DNA from: Achatina immaculata
Lineage: Eukaryota; Mollusca; Gastropoda; Stylommatophora; Achatinidae
Reading direction: 5' to 3'
DNA length: 64,000 nucleotides
NCBI GenBank assembly: GCA_009760885.1
Contig: CM019699.1
Location: 44,682,268 to 44,746,267 of the forward strand
Shown: positions 34,836 to 46,000 of the stretch, in pieces
How positions within the stretch are numbered: the first letter of the stretch is position 1
Layout: each line of letters opens with the position of its first letter
Position numbers and translations under genes: made by a program
Notes under the pieces: generated by a model
What the model was told of the DNA's origin: nothing
The model's input: the letters and a program-made list of their open reading frames with translations, nothing else
The model's database searches: none

Positions 34836-35485
34836 TGTCATAACTAACTGTAGCCCAATTTTCCTGAAGTAATGGAAATATTTCTGATCTGTAGTGAGAA
34901 TATCTACTGTCATAACTAACTGTAGCCCAATTTTCCTGAAGTAATGGAAATATTTCTGATCTATAGTGAGAATATCTACTGTCATAACTAACTGTAGGCC
35001 AACTTTCCTGAAGTAATGGAAATATTTCTGATCTGTAGTGAGAATATCTACTGTCATAACTAACTGTAGCCCAATTTTCCTGAAGTAATGGAAATATTTC
35101 TGATCTGTAGTGAGAATATCTACTGTCATAACTAACTGTAGCCCAATTTCCTGAAGTAATGGAAATATTTCTGATCTGTAGTGAGAATATCTACTGTCAT
35201 AACTAACTGTAGCCCAATTTTCCTGAAGTAATGGAAATATTTCTGATCTGTAGTGAGAATATCTACTGTCATAACTAACTGTAGGCCAACTTTCCTGAAG
35301 TAATGGAAACACTGCAGGTCTGTAGTGTAAATATCTACTGTCATAACTAACTGTAGCCCAACTTTCCTGAAGTAACGAGAATACTGCATGTCAGTAATGA
35401 GAATATCTATTGTTAAAATTAACTGTAGCCTAACTTTCCTGAAGTAATGGAAACACTGTAGGTCTGTAGTTAGAATATCTAATGC
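34836..35485. repeat. 72-bp minisatellite (24-codon period), about nine copies
   Basis: The unit reads tactgtcataactaactgta, gcccaattttcctgaagtaa, tggaaatatttctgatctgt, agtgagaatatc. The last three units are more diverged. One unit lacks a T in the tttt run, which breaks the otherwise open minus frame. Confidence 0.96.
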
Positions 35486-35498
35486 CATGAAATAATCT

Positions 35499-35928
35499 GT
35501 CTGCAGGTCTGCACAAAAATCACTAGAAGCAGTAGAAATGTGGTTTATTAGAAGAATGTTGCGAATCCCCTGGACAGCAAAAATAACTAATGAAGAATAT
35601 ATGAGAAGAGCTGGAGAGACAAAAAAGCTTGTAAAAAAAATAAGAGAGAGACAATGTACATTCGTAGGACATGCAATGAGAAGAGGGGGCCTTGAAAATA
35701 TTATAACAACAGGAAAAATAGAAGGAAGAAGATCAAAATGAAGACCAAGAGAAATGCTACTGGACAGTCTGACAGGATGGTGTAAGAGGAGATCACCAAC
35801 TGAGCTGATGGCCTGCATGAAGGATCGTGTACTGTGGAGAAGCCAGTCGGCACGGCACCTGATGATGATGATGATGATGGTCGGCACGGCACCTGATGAT
35901 GATGATGATCATCATCATCATCATGATG
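35499..35928 (+). mobile_element. 5'-truncated RTE-type LINE (family C) with GAT/ATC tail
   Basis: The plus strand encodes the RT C-terminal region: 'SLEAVEMWFIRRMLRIPWT', 'ERQCTFVGHAMRR', a stop, then 'RPREMLLDSLTGW' and 'DRVLWRSQSA', running into a (GAT)n tail. An 11-bp direct repeat, tgaaataatct, flanks it (35488-35498 and 35930-35940). The tail is unusual: (GAT)n turns into (CAT)n, making a small palindrome, and the phrase gtcggcacggcacctgatga is tandemly duplicated. It matches the longer family C fragment at 48.3-49.4 kb. Confidence 0.87.
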
Positions 35929-36002
35929 ATGAAATAATCTCACCGACAACAGAAATAACAATAAATAAATACATAAAAAGTACTGGCAACCTTAAAATCC
36001 TA

Positions 36003-36097
36003 GAAAATGACATGAACACAACATACAATCTATAGAAAATGACATGAACACAACATACAATCTATAGAAAATGACATGAACACAACATACAATCTAA
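36003..36097. repeat. Three-copy 32-bp repeat, seed form of the 39.5-41.2 kb array
   Basis: Three units of gaaaatgacatgaacacaac plus atacaatctata lie directly downstream of the family C LINE flank. The last unit ends aatctaaag. Confidence 0.97.
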
Positions 36098-36348
36098 AGA
36101 GAAACAGTCAAGTATCATTGACGGAGCCTCTAATTAAGCAAAAACAGAAATGGCAAAGATGGTTTCTGTGTACAACACAACAAGAGGACGGAAGCTTGTA
36201 GGGCGTCCCTACCTGCAAGAGAACTCACAGACCATTTACAGAAACTACAACAAGCTAGGATGTTTTTGTTCATCAAATGTAGAACACTAACGGGACCAGC
36301 AAGAAACACCATTACAGCTCTGCCTTTTCTTCATACATCACATCACAG
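36098..36348. other. Unique spacer, no gene seen
   Basis: Single-copy sequence between the 32-bp repeats and the segmental duplication. Confidence 0.4.
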
Positions 36349-36374
36349 CTTACCTGATATTCCAAACCATCACG

Positions 36375-36685
36375 TTAGAGCTTTAATTTATTCTCTAGAA
36401 ATCACTTCAAAAACTCTTCTCTACAAATCACTTCAAAACTTAAACTCTTCTATAGAAATAACATCAAACGTATTCTAGAAATCACATCAATGCTTAAACT
36501 CTTCTCTAGAAATAGCATCACATCTTAAACTCCTCTTTACAAATCACATTAACGCTTAAATTCCTCTAGAAATCACATCCATGCTTGAAATCTTCTATAG
36601 AAATCACATAAAACTGTAAACGCTTCTCTAGAAAGCACATCAAATCGTAAACTCTTCTCCGGAAATCACATCAAAACTTAACAAC
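36375..36685. repeat. 33-35 bp minisatellite (ctctagaaatcacatcaaaa), copy 1
   Basis: About nine units of cttctctagaaatcacatca plus aaacttaaact variants are present. The same array appears at 37826-38136 via the segmental duplication. Confidence 0.93.
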
Positions 36686-37423
36686 TGACCTAGGTAACCA
36701 GCTGTAAGCACAAGGGCTGTATCTGAGACAGAGTGTGTGGGCATGCTGCCGTATAAAACATAACTTAAGACAATTTTAAACAGCGTGTACCATAAACGTG
36801 ACAACAATACGGTTTGTAAATGTATCAGTGCAAGCACTAGACAGCTTTATGTAAACTAAGGTTAGATCACACACTGGACTCTATCCACGTGTCAGCGCTG
36901 AGTGAGGCCTTCATGAACGCTTTCACAACACAGGCCCAAACACGGGACAGGCCCCGCCATAATGGACAGAAATATCGACTTTTGTAGGTCTCACACCTGC
37001 CTACAAGCACGGCTCGGGACAGATCTCACGAGCATCAGCACTCCAGGCACAGCCCATCCACCCCTCCCCCCAACCTCCGCTTGCAGGTGACACAAAGCAA
37101 CAGCAGAAAGCTAATCTTTCAAGCTCTGGAGATATACTGTACAATAGTTACCTACATAAGCGAACTTGAAAGATAATGAAAAATCCACCCCTCCCCCCAA
37201 CCTCCGCTTGCAGGTGACACAAAGCAACAGCAGAAAGCTAATCTTTCAAGCTCTGGAGATATACTGTACAATAGTTACCTACATAAGCGAACTTGAAAGA
37301 TAATGAAAATTTTTTTTTTTTTACAAACATCTACGTGTAATATACTTTTTTTTTTATTATATTCGTATACGCAAGGCTTTATATTTAGTTAGGGAGTGCA
37401 TAAAGTTGCTGGTGAGTACTTAC

Positions 37424-37507
37424 ATGCAGGCTACCACACAAACACAGTGAGCACACTGCGGTAGCGATGATGCCTAGCAAAAGTGAGGCTGCGAGGTAGA
37501 GAGGCAT
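37424..37507 (-). CDS. First exon candidate encoding a signal peptide/TM, copy 1
   Basis: On the minus strand an ATG (aaacATGc) at 37505-37507 opens 28 codons ending exactly at a consensus donor, CAT|GTAAGT. The peptide begins MPLYLAASLLLGIIATAVCS and continues with Leu/Cys/Gly, a hydrophobic run of about 24 residues typical of a signal peptide or membrane anchor. The region just upstream (minus sense, about 37508-37740) is GC-rich for this window, as for a 5' UTR/promoter. Frame upstream of this ATG differs between the two copies because of a G-run length change, which favours this ATG as start. No family recognised. Confidence 0.4.
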
Positions 37508-37825
37508 GTTTGAGCAGTCACCGTGTTCCCCTCCCCCCCGCCCCCAGCTGGTGCTTTCTTCTTTGTGTGCACAGCACATGGAAACGTGGCATCACTGCCT
37601 GCTTATCTCCCCTCGCGATAGCAGCTTCCTGCTAGCTCTTGGCTTCTGTATACTGTTACCTGGCCGCTCTCCGGTCACACACCCTCCACATTTTTTTTTT
37701 CTCGCTGTTGATCTCCGCACCTCTCCCGCTTCTCTCCCCCGTGCTTTTAATAACCCAGCTAAAGAAAGATCTCCCAGCGCCAGCCCCTCTCACTTCACGG
37801 CTTACCTGATATTCCAAACCATCAC

Positions 37826-38136
37826 GTTAGAGCTTTAATTTATTCTCTAGAAATCACTTCAAAAACTCTTCTCTACAAATCACTTCAAAACTTAAACTCT
37901 TCTATAGAAATAACATCAAACGTATTCTAGAAATCACATCAATGCTTAAACTCTTCTCTAGAAATAGCATCACATCTTAAACTCCTCTTTACAAATCACA
38001 TTAACGCTTAAATTCCTCTAGAAATCACATCCATGCTTGAAATCTTCTATAGAAATCACATAAAACTGTAAACGCTTCTCTAGAAAGCACATCAAATCGT
38101 AAACTCTTCTCCGGAAATCACATCAAAACTTAACAA
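37826..38136. repeat. 33-35 bp minisatellite, copy 2
   Basis: Duplicate of 36375-36685. Confidence 0.93.
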
Positions 38137-38748
38137 CTGACCTAGGTAACCAGCTGTAAGCACAAGGGCTGTATCTGAGACAGAGTGTGTGGGCATGCTG
38201 CCGTATAAAACATAACTTAAGACAATTTTAAACAGCGTGTACCATAAACGTGACAACAATACGGTTTGTAAATGTATCAGTGCAAGCACTAGACAGCTTT
38301 ATGTAAACTAAGGTTAGATCACACACTGGACTCTATCCACGTGTCAGCGCTGAGTGAGGCCTTCATGAACGCTTTCACAACACAGGCCCAAACACGGGAC
38401 AGGCCCCGCCATAATGGACAGAAATATCGACTTTTGTAGGTCTCACACCTGCCTACAAGCACGGCTCGGGACAGATCTCACGAGCATCAGCACTCCAGGC
38501 ACAGCCCATCCACCCCTCCCCCCAACCTCCGCTTGCAGGTGACACAAAGCAACAGCAGAAAGCTAATCTTTCAAGCTCTGGAGATATACTGTACAATAGT
38601 TACCTACATAAGCGAACTTGAAAGATAATGAAAATTTTTTTTTTTTTACAAACATCTACGTGTAATATACTTTTTTTTTTATTATATTCGTATACGCAAG
38701 GCTTTATATTTAGTTAGGGAGTGCATAAAGTTGCTGGTGAGTACTTAC

Positions 38749-38832
38749 ATGCAGGCTACCACACAAACACAGTGAGCACACTGCGGTAGCGATGATGCCT
38801 AGCAAAAGTGAGGCTGCGAGGTAGAGAGGCAT
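38749..38832 (-). CDS. First exon candidate encoding a signal peptide/TM, copy 2
   Basis: Identical in coding sequence and in the CAT|GTAAGT donor to 37424-37507. If the gene is real, the duplication supplies two alternative first exons and promoters in tandem, both on the minus strand and both phase 0. Confidence 0.4.
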
Positions 38833-39169
38833 GTTTGAGCAGTCACCGTGTTCCCCTCCCCCCCCCCCCAGCTGGTGCTTTCTTCTTTGTGTGCACAGCA
38901 CATGGAAACGTGGCATCACTGCCTGCTTATCTCCCCTCGCGATAGCAGCTTCCTGCTAGCTCTTGGCTTCTGTATACTGTTACCTGGCCGCTCTCCGGTC
39001 ACACACCCTCCACATTTTTTTTTTCTCGCTGTTGATCTCCGCACCTCTCCCGCTTCTCTCCCCCGTGCTTTTAATAACCCAGCTAAAGAAAGATCTCCCA
39101 GCGCCAGCCCCTCTCACTTCACGGCCATTAAGTTCTTTCAGAACTCAGACAGCCAAGTTTGCCGAGAAG

Positions 39170-39263
39170 AAAACTACAGAGTAATTACCACAAACACAGA
39201 GAAGCAAATTATAGAGTACTACATGAAACACAGAGAAGCAAATTATAGAGTACTACATGAAAC
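39170..39263. repeat. 35-bp array, left remnant
   Basis: Units such as agagtaattaccacaaacac plus agagaagcaaattat match the array at 41209-41822. The LINE fragment and 32-bp array in between appear to have been inserted into it or joined with it. Confidence 0.85.
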
Positions 39264-39543
39264 ACAGAAGGAGAAGATCAAATGAAGACCAAGAGAAATG
39301 CTACTGGACAGTCTGACAGGATGGTGTAAGGAGATCACCAACTGAGCTGATGGCCTGCATGAAGGATCGTGTACTGTGGAGAAGCCAGTCGGCACGGCAC
39401 CTGATGATGATGATGATGATGGTCGGCACGGCACCTGATGATGATGATGATGATCATCATCATCATGATGATGAAATAATCTCACCGACAACAGAAATAA
39501 CAATAAATAAATACATAAAAAGTACTGGCAACCTTAAAATCCT
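39264..39543 (+). mobile_element. Duplicated tail of the family C LINE plus flank
   Basis: The segment repeats 35717-36003: the LINE C-terminus ('RPREMLLDSLTGW'), the (GAT)n tail with its duplicated phrase, the target flank 'gaaataatctcaccgaca' and the sequence up to the 32-bp repeats. It arose by DNA duplication, not retrotransposition, because the target flank was copied along with it. Confidence 0.9.
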
Positions 39544-41209
39544 AGAAAATGACATGAACACAACATACAATCTATAGAAAATGACATGAACACAACATAC
39601 AATCTATAGAAAATGACATGAACACAACATACAATCTATAGAAAATGACATGAACACAACATACAATCTATAGAAAATGACATGAACACAACATACAATC
39701 TATAGAAAATGACATGAACACAACATACAATCTATAGAAAATGACATGAACACAACATACAATCTATAGAAAATGACATGAACACAACATACAATCTATA
39801 GAAAATGACATGAACACAACATACAATCTATAGAAAATGACATGAACACAACATACAATCTATAGAAAATGACATGAACACAACATACAATCTATAGAAA
39901 ATGACATGAACACAACATACAATCTATAGAAAATGACATGAACACAACATACAATCTATAGAAAATGACATGAACACAACATACAATCTATAGAAAATGA
40001 CATGAACACAACATACAATCTATAGAAAATGACATGAACACAACATACAATCTATAGAAAATGACATGAACACAACATACAATCTATAGAAAATGACATG
40101 AACACAACATACAATCTATAGAAAATGACATGAACACAACATACAATCTATAGAAAATGACATGAACACAACATACAATCTATAGAAAATGACATGAACA
40201 CAACATACAATCTATAGAAAATGACATGAACACAACATACAATCTATAGAAAATGACATGAACACAACATACAATCTATAGAAAATGACATGAACACAAC
40301 ATACAATCTATAGAAAATGACATGAACACAACATACAATCTATAGAAAATGACATGAACACAACATACAATCTATAGAAAATGACATGAACACAACATAC
40401 AATCTATAGAAAATGACATGAACACAACATACAATCTATAGAAAATGACATGAACACAACATACAATCTATAGAAAATGACATGAACACAACATACAATC
40501 TATAGAAAATGACATGAACACAACATACAATCTATAGAAAATGACATGAACACAACATACAATCTATAGAAAATGACATGAACACAACATACAATCTATA
40601 GAAAATGACATGAACACAACATACAATCTATAGAAAATGACATGAACACAACATACAATCTATAGAAAATGACATGAACACAACATACAATCTATAGAAA
40701 ATGACATGAACACAACATACAATCTATAGAAAATGACATGAACACAACATACAATCTATAGAAAATGACATGAACACAACATACAATCTATAGAAAATGA
40801 CATGAACACAACATACAATCTATAGAAAATGACATGAACACAACATACAATCTATAGAAAATGACATGAACACAACATACAATCTATAGAAAATGACATG
40901 AACACAACATACAATCTATAGAAAATGACATGAACACAACATACAATCTATAGAAAATGACATGAACACAACATACAATCTATAGAAAATGACATGAACA
41001 CAACATACAATCTATAGAAAATGACATGAACACAACATACAATCTATAGAAAATGACATGAACACAACATACAATCTATAGAAAATGACATGAACACAAC
41101 ATACAATCTATAGAAAATGACATGAACACAACATACAATCTATAGAAAATGACATGAACACAACATACAATCTATAGAAAATGACATGAACACAACATAC
41201 AATCTATAG
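39544..41209. repeat. Uniform 32-bp array, about 52 copies
   Basis: The unit is gaaaatgacatgaacacaac plus atacaatctata. Across about 1.67 kb I see no substitution or indel between units. The related locus at 36003-36097 has three. The unit is not a multiple of three and contains stops. Confidence 0.98.
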
Positions 41210-41822
41210 AGTAATTACCACAAACACGAAGAAGCAAACTATAGAGTAATTACCACAAACACGGAGAAGCAAACTATACAGTAATTACCACAAACACGGA
41301 GAAGCAAACTATAGAGTAATTACCACAAACACGGAGAAGCAAACTATAGAGTACTTACCTGAAACACCGAGAAGCAAACTATACAGTAATTACCACAAAC
41401 ACGGAGAAGCAAACTATACAGTAATTACCACAAACACGGAGAAGCAAACTATACAGTAATTACCACAAACATGGAGAAGCAAACTATACAGTAATTACCA
41501 CAAACATGGAGAAGCAAACTATACAGTAATTACCAGAAGCACGGAAAAGCAAATTATAGAGTAATTACCACAAACATGGAGAAGCAAACTATAGAGTAAT
41601 TACCACAAACACGGAGAAGCAAACTATACAGTAATTACCACAAACACGGAGAAGCAAACTATAGAGTAATTACCACAAACACGGAGAAGCAAACTATACA
41701 GTAATTACCACAAACACGGAGAAGCAAACTATACAGTAATTACCACAAACACGGAGAAGCAAACTATAGAGTAATTACCACAAACACGGAGAAGCAAACT
41801 ATACAGTAAGTACCAGAAACAT
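41210..41822. repeat. 35-bp minisatellite (taccacaaacacggagaagc)
   Basis: About 17 units of cagtaattaccacaaacacg plus gagaagcaaactata, alternating 'gagtaatt' and 'cagtaatt' forms. The right end is reused as the left edge of the 2.0-kb segmental duplication. Confidence 0.96.
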
Positions 41823-42035
41823 GGAAAAGCTCGCTATATAACACTGACAGGAACACAGAATAACATGCTATACAGAACTAGCAGAAACACAGAAAATCAT
41901 ACTATATAGTACTGACAGAAACACAGAAAAGCATGCTACTATATAGCACTGACAGAAATACGGGGAAAAGCATGCTATAAGGCACTGACAGAATCACGGG
42001 AAAGAATGCTATATAGCACTGACAGAAGAAAACTG
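41823..42035. repeat. 33-34 bp minisatellite (actgacagaaacacagaaaa), copy 1
   Basis: About six diverged units of actgacagaaacacagaaaa plus gcatgctatatagc. The copy from the segmental duplication lies at about 43814-44020. Confidence 0.9.
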
Positions 42036-42560
42036 CTGAAACTGTCGTCTTACTAAATCTTATAGAAACTTTCTGTAAGTTACTAGGTTACATCTCCATT
42101 GTTTCTGGCGAAGACTGACGGCTGAAACGACGCTGATTTTCCAGATTTCTAGTGTACACGGAATTCTGGAGTGAGACTGACACAATGACGGTTGGAATTG
42201 TGTAACGTTATGGCAAGGTAGCTTGTACAGGAAAATAAGATACCAAGTAAAAAAAACTATTATGTGCAACGGTGGTGCACTGAGCATTCAATACTACACC
42301 ACTATATTTGCATGTTCTAAAACATCTTGATAGTTTAGCTGCCCTGTAGGTCGATGGCCGCGTAACTACCCTGTAGGACACTGGTAGTTTAACTGTCCTG
42401 TAAGACACTAGTGGTAGTGTAACTACAAGAAAGACGGGAAGTGATGTACGCAGACTTAAGTAGCCGACAAAATACTTTATAAAAATATATTTAAATGTGT
42501 ACATTACATTATTACATTTAGCTATTAACTGACAAAACTGAAACTGTAATCCAACGCAAT

Positions 42561-42565
<5 letters not shown>

Positions 42566-42616
<51 letters not shown>
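42566..42616. repeat. (TA)n microsatellite, copy 1
   Basis: About 25 TA units end in atggatgtatgatccagcat, the start of a recurrent-looking element. A second (TA)n of similar length lies at 44555-44604. Confidence 0.95.
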
Positions 42617-42618
<2 letters not shown>

Positions 42619-43014
42619 ATGTATGATCCAGCATAACTCTGGAATGCCTGAAGCAATTTCAACCAAACTTTGTACACATATGACATACAATCTTTAGAAA
42701 TGTACTGCGGGGGTATGACACCGCTAGCATCCTAGGGGTGGGATGGGGTGGTAAGTGGGTGGCATACTATCCACTAAATTCAAGAAGGAAAAAAGATTGG
42801 TCCAAGGTGGATAACTGTGAAACAGAGCGGTGCTGGTGTAAGAGCAGCATTTGTCCCAAGGCAAGTCCTATGTGGTTAGCGGGGCCCAGATCTAAGTCTG
42901 GGGAGAAAAGAATAGGACCACTGCCACCTTCCACGTATGTCGTAATAGACGACTATGGAGGTTGGGGGATAGGCCAACGACATGATCCCTGTAAAAAAAA
43001 AAACTGGACTGTTA

Positions 43015-43272
43015 CAGAAAAACGGAAAGGAAAACCAGTGGAATGGCCACACTCTTCGGAAACCCGACACCAAAATAGCAACACAAACGCTGACATGGAA
43101 TTCTCAAGGAAACAGAAAAAGAGGAAGACCCAGACTTACTTGGAGAAGAGAAATGATGACAGTGCTCAGAGGCAAGCGAAACACATGGAAGGAAGCAGAG
43201 AATAATTCCAAGAACAGGGATGACTGGGGGTGGCCTTTATCCGTGGCCTATGCTCTCGGGGGAGTGAAAGGC

Positions 43273-43312
<40 letters not shown>

Positions 43313-43313
43313 G
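43015..43313 (+). mobile_element. RTE-type LINE 3' end (family B), copy 1
   Basis: The plus frame shows 'NQWNGHTLRKPDTKIATQTL', 'NRKRGRPRLTWRRE', 'MMTVLRGKRNTWKEAE' and 'SKNRDDW', then runs into (GAT)n of about 13 units. This is the region after the reverse transcriptase domain in RTE-like elements. The RT domain is missing. A poly(A) run lies just upstream at about 42993-43002. Confidence 0.85.
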
Positions 43314-43661
43314 CAAGTCCAAATAATTCTGATGGTCTCTTAGTCAGCCCCCATCGACATGGGGAGTGGGATCGGGGTGACATGTAAAAATAGTCGAAAA
43401 CGACCGATATTAGTGTCGTCCATAGTTTTCGGGGTCGCTGAGATGAATAATGACACTCCTGATGCCATTTACGTCCATGTTCAGCCCCTATCGGCATGGG
43501 AGGGGGTGAGAGAGGTGAAAATTAGGGTGGGATCTCCAATATTTTACTACTGAACCTCGACCCGCCAAAAGCAACGGCACAAGGCTGTGTGTAAAGAGGG
43601 TGCTGAGCAATGTAGTTGAAGCGACTATCTTAACATGACAAGGAGAGGGTGAAGCAGTTTT

Positions 43662-44548
43662 TACCACAAACACGGAGAAGCAAACTATACAGTAATTACC
43701 ACAAACACGGAGAAGCAAATTATAGAGTAATTACTAGAAACACGGAGAAGCAAACTATAGAGTAATTACCACAAACACGGAGAAGCAAACTATACAGTAA
43801 GTACCAGAAACATGGAAAAGCTCGCTATATAACACTGACAGGAACACAGAATAACATGCTATACAGAACTAGCAGAAACACAGAAAATCATACTATATAG
43901 TACTGACAGAAACACAGAAAAGCATGCTATATAGCACTGACAGAAATACGGGGAAAAGCATGCTATAAGGCACTGACAGAATCACGGGAAAGAATGCTAT
44001 ATAGCACTGACAGAAGAAAACTGCTGAAACTGTCGTCTTACTAAATCTTATAGAAACTTTCTGTAAGTTACTAGGTTACATCTCCATTGTTTCTGGCGAA
44101 GACTGACGGCTGAAACGACGCTGATTTTCCAGATTTCTAGTGTACACGGAATTCTGGAGTGAGACTGACACAATGACGGTTGGAATTGTGTAACGTTATG
44201 GCAAGGTAGCTTGTACAGGAAAATAAGATACCAAGTAAAAAAAACTATTATGTGCAACGGTGGTGCACTGAGCATTCAATACTACACCACTATATTTGCA
44301 TGTTCTAAAACATCTTGATAGTTTAGCTGCCCTGTAGGTCGATGGCCGCGTAACTACCCTGTAGGACACTGGTAGTTTAACTGTCCTGTAAGACACTAGT
44401 GGTAGTGTAACTACAAGAAAGACGGGAAGTGATGTACGCAGACTTAAGTAGCCGACAAAATACTTTATAAAAATATATTTAAATGTGTACATTACATTAT
44501 TACATTTAGCTATTAACTGACAAAACTGAAACTGTAATCCAACGCAAT

Positions 44549-44606
<58 letters not shown>

Positions 44607-45260
44607 ATGTATGATCCAGCATAACTCTGGAATGCCTGAAGCAATTTCAACCAAACTTTGTACACATATGACATACAATCTTTAGAAATGTACTGCGGGG
44701 GTATGACACCGCTAGCATCCTAGGGGTGGGATGGGGTGGTAAGTGGGTGGCATACTATCCACTAAATTCAAGAAGGAAAAAAGATTGGTCCAAGGTGGAT
44801 AACTGTGAAACAGAGCGGTGCTGGTGTAAGAGCAGCATTTGTCCCAAGGCAAGTCCTATGTGGTTAGCGGGGCCCAGATCTAAGTCTGGGGAGAAAAGAA
44901 TAGGACCACTGCCACCTTCCACGTATGTCGTAATAGACGACTATGGAGGTTGGGGGATAGGCCAACGACATGATCCCTGTAAAAAAAAAAACTGGACTGT
45001 TACAGAAAAACGGAAAGGAAAACCAGTGGAATGGCCACACTCTTCGGAAACCCGACACCAAAATAGCAACACAAACGCTGACATGGAATTCTCAAGGAAA
45101 CAGAAAAAGAGGAAGACCCAGACTTACTTGGAGAAGAGAAATGATGACAGTGCTCAGAGGCAAGCGAAACACATGGAAGGAAGCAGAGAATAATTCCAAG
45201 AACAGGGATGACTGGGGGTGGCCTTTATCCGTGGCCTATGCTCTCGGGGGAGTGAAAGGC

Positions 45261-45300
<40 letters not shown>

Positions 45301-45651
45301 GCAAGTCCAAATAATTCTGATGGTCTCTTAGTCAGCCCCCATCGACATGGGGAGTGGGATCGGGGTGACATGTAAAAATAGTCGAAAACGACCGATATTA
45401 GTGTCGTCCATAGTTTTCGGGGTCGCTGAGATGAATAATGACACTCCTGATGCCATTTACGTCCATGTTCAGCCCCTATCGGCATGGGAGGGGGTGAGAG
45501 AGGGTGAAAATTAGGGTGGGATCTCCAATTATTTTACTACTGAACCTCGACCCGCCAAAAGCAACGGCACAAGGCTGTGTGTAAAGAGGGTGCTGAGCAA
45601 TGTAGTTGAAGCGACTATCTTAACATGACAAGGAGAGGGTGAAGCAGTTTT
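43662..45651. repeat. Tandem segmental duplication, copy 2 (1990 bp)
   Basis: Second copy of 41671-43661. Its right end continues into single-copy sequence and a Helitron-like remnant, so this copy keeps the original right flank. Confidence 0.95.
45003..45301 (+). mobile_element. RTE-type LINE 3' end (family B), copy 2
   Basis: Copy of 43015-43313 made by the segmental duplication; the coding remnant and (GAT)n tail are the same. Confidence 0.85.
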
Positions 45652-45809
45652 TATCCCACGGATACCACTCATTCTGACGAATCTCCCTTTTAACTTTAAG
45701 AGATTGCAATTTCCAGCGAGACTTCCGTTCTCGGTCACGATCAACATGTCACGGAGGCAGTCTTTTCATTATATGGTAAAGTCTTTTACAAATTCACTAT
45801 AATATTAAT

Positions 45810-45950
45810 TTAACTCAAAACTTGATTATATACAACATTTTTAGTTTCACCTTCAGGAGCACGAATAAATAATTTCTTGGGTGAACTCACCCTTGACCAA
45901 GTAACATAAGGTTGTCCGCGAGAGAAACATGGCGATCTCAAATCCACTCG
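45810..45950 (-). pseudogene. Helitron-type helicase, C-terminal fragment
   Basis: The minus frame from about 45950 to a TAA at 45810-45812 reads 'LRVDLRSPCFSRGQPYVTWS', then 'RVSSPKKLFIRAPEGETKN' and 'VVYNQVLS'. This matches the end of PIF1-like helicases of animal Helitrons, which carry a QxYVAxSRV motif VI followed by Leu-Phe-Ile/Val. The helicase unwinds DNA during rolling-circle transposition in complete elements. Here about 46 codons remain, preceded by an in-frame stop. The stretch is too short to stand out as an open frame. Confidence 0.7.
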
Positions 45951-45972
45951 CAGTATTAATAATTAATAAATT

Positions 45973-46000
45973 CCCGAGCAACGCCGGGTAATCAGCTAGT
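45973..46000 (+). mobile_element. Helitron-like terminus with GC hairpin and CTAGT
   Basis: The sequence cccgagcaacgccgggtaat followed by cagctagt resembles the 3' ends of many arthropod and other animal Helitrons, with a short GC-rich hairpin about ten bases before CTRRT. It sits next to the helicase remnant, although the helicase reads the opposite way, so ends from different elements or a Helentron-type arrangement are possible. Confidence 0.5.

Larger units (their letters stand above)
36349..37799. repeat. Tandem segmental duplication, copy 1 (1451 bp)
   Basis: It starts at gcttacctgatattccaaac and is repeated at 37800. Copy 1 has an additional internal tandem duplication of about 126 bp (37056-37181 repeated at 37182-37307, starting catccacccctcccccc). 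It contains a 33-35 bp array at its left, and the putative first exon on the minus strand at its right. Confidence 0.95.
37800..39124. repeat. Tandem segmental duplication, copy 2 (1325 bp)
   Basis: Second copy of 36349-37799, without the 126-bp internal duplication and with a shorter G/C homopolymer near 38858. It ends at cacttcacgg and then diverges. Confidence 0.95.
41671..43661. repeat. Tandem segmental duplication, copy 1 (1991 bp)
   Basis: It runs from inside the 35-bp array (taccacaaacacggagaagc) to gaagcagtttt, and is repeated at 43662-45651 with only a few small indels (a 3-bp change near 41938, single-base changes near 43510 and 43540 versus copy 2). It holds a 33-bp array, unique sequence, (TA)n, a moderately GC-rich repetitive element and a LINE fragment. 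Confidence 0.95.

Noticed and set aside
37506..37838. Plus-strand ORF of 110 codons opposite the signal-peptide exon
   Set aside because: Pro/Ser/Leu-rich with homopolymer-dependent frame that changes between the two copies; the minus strand has the better splice and start signals.
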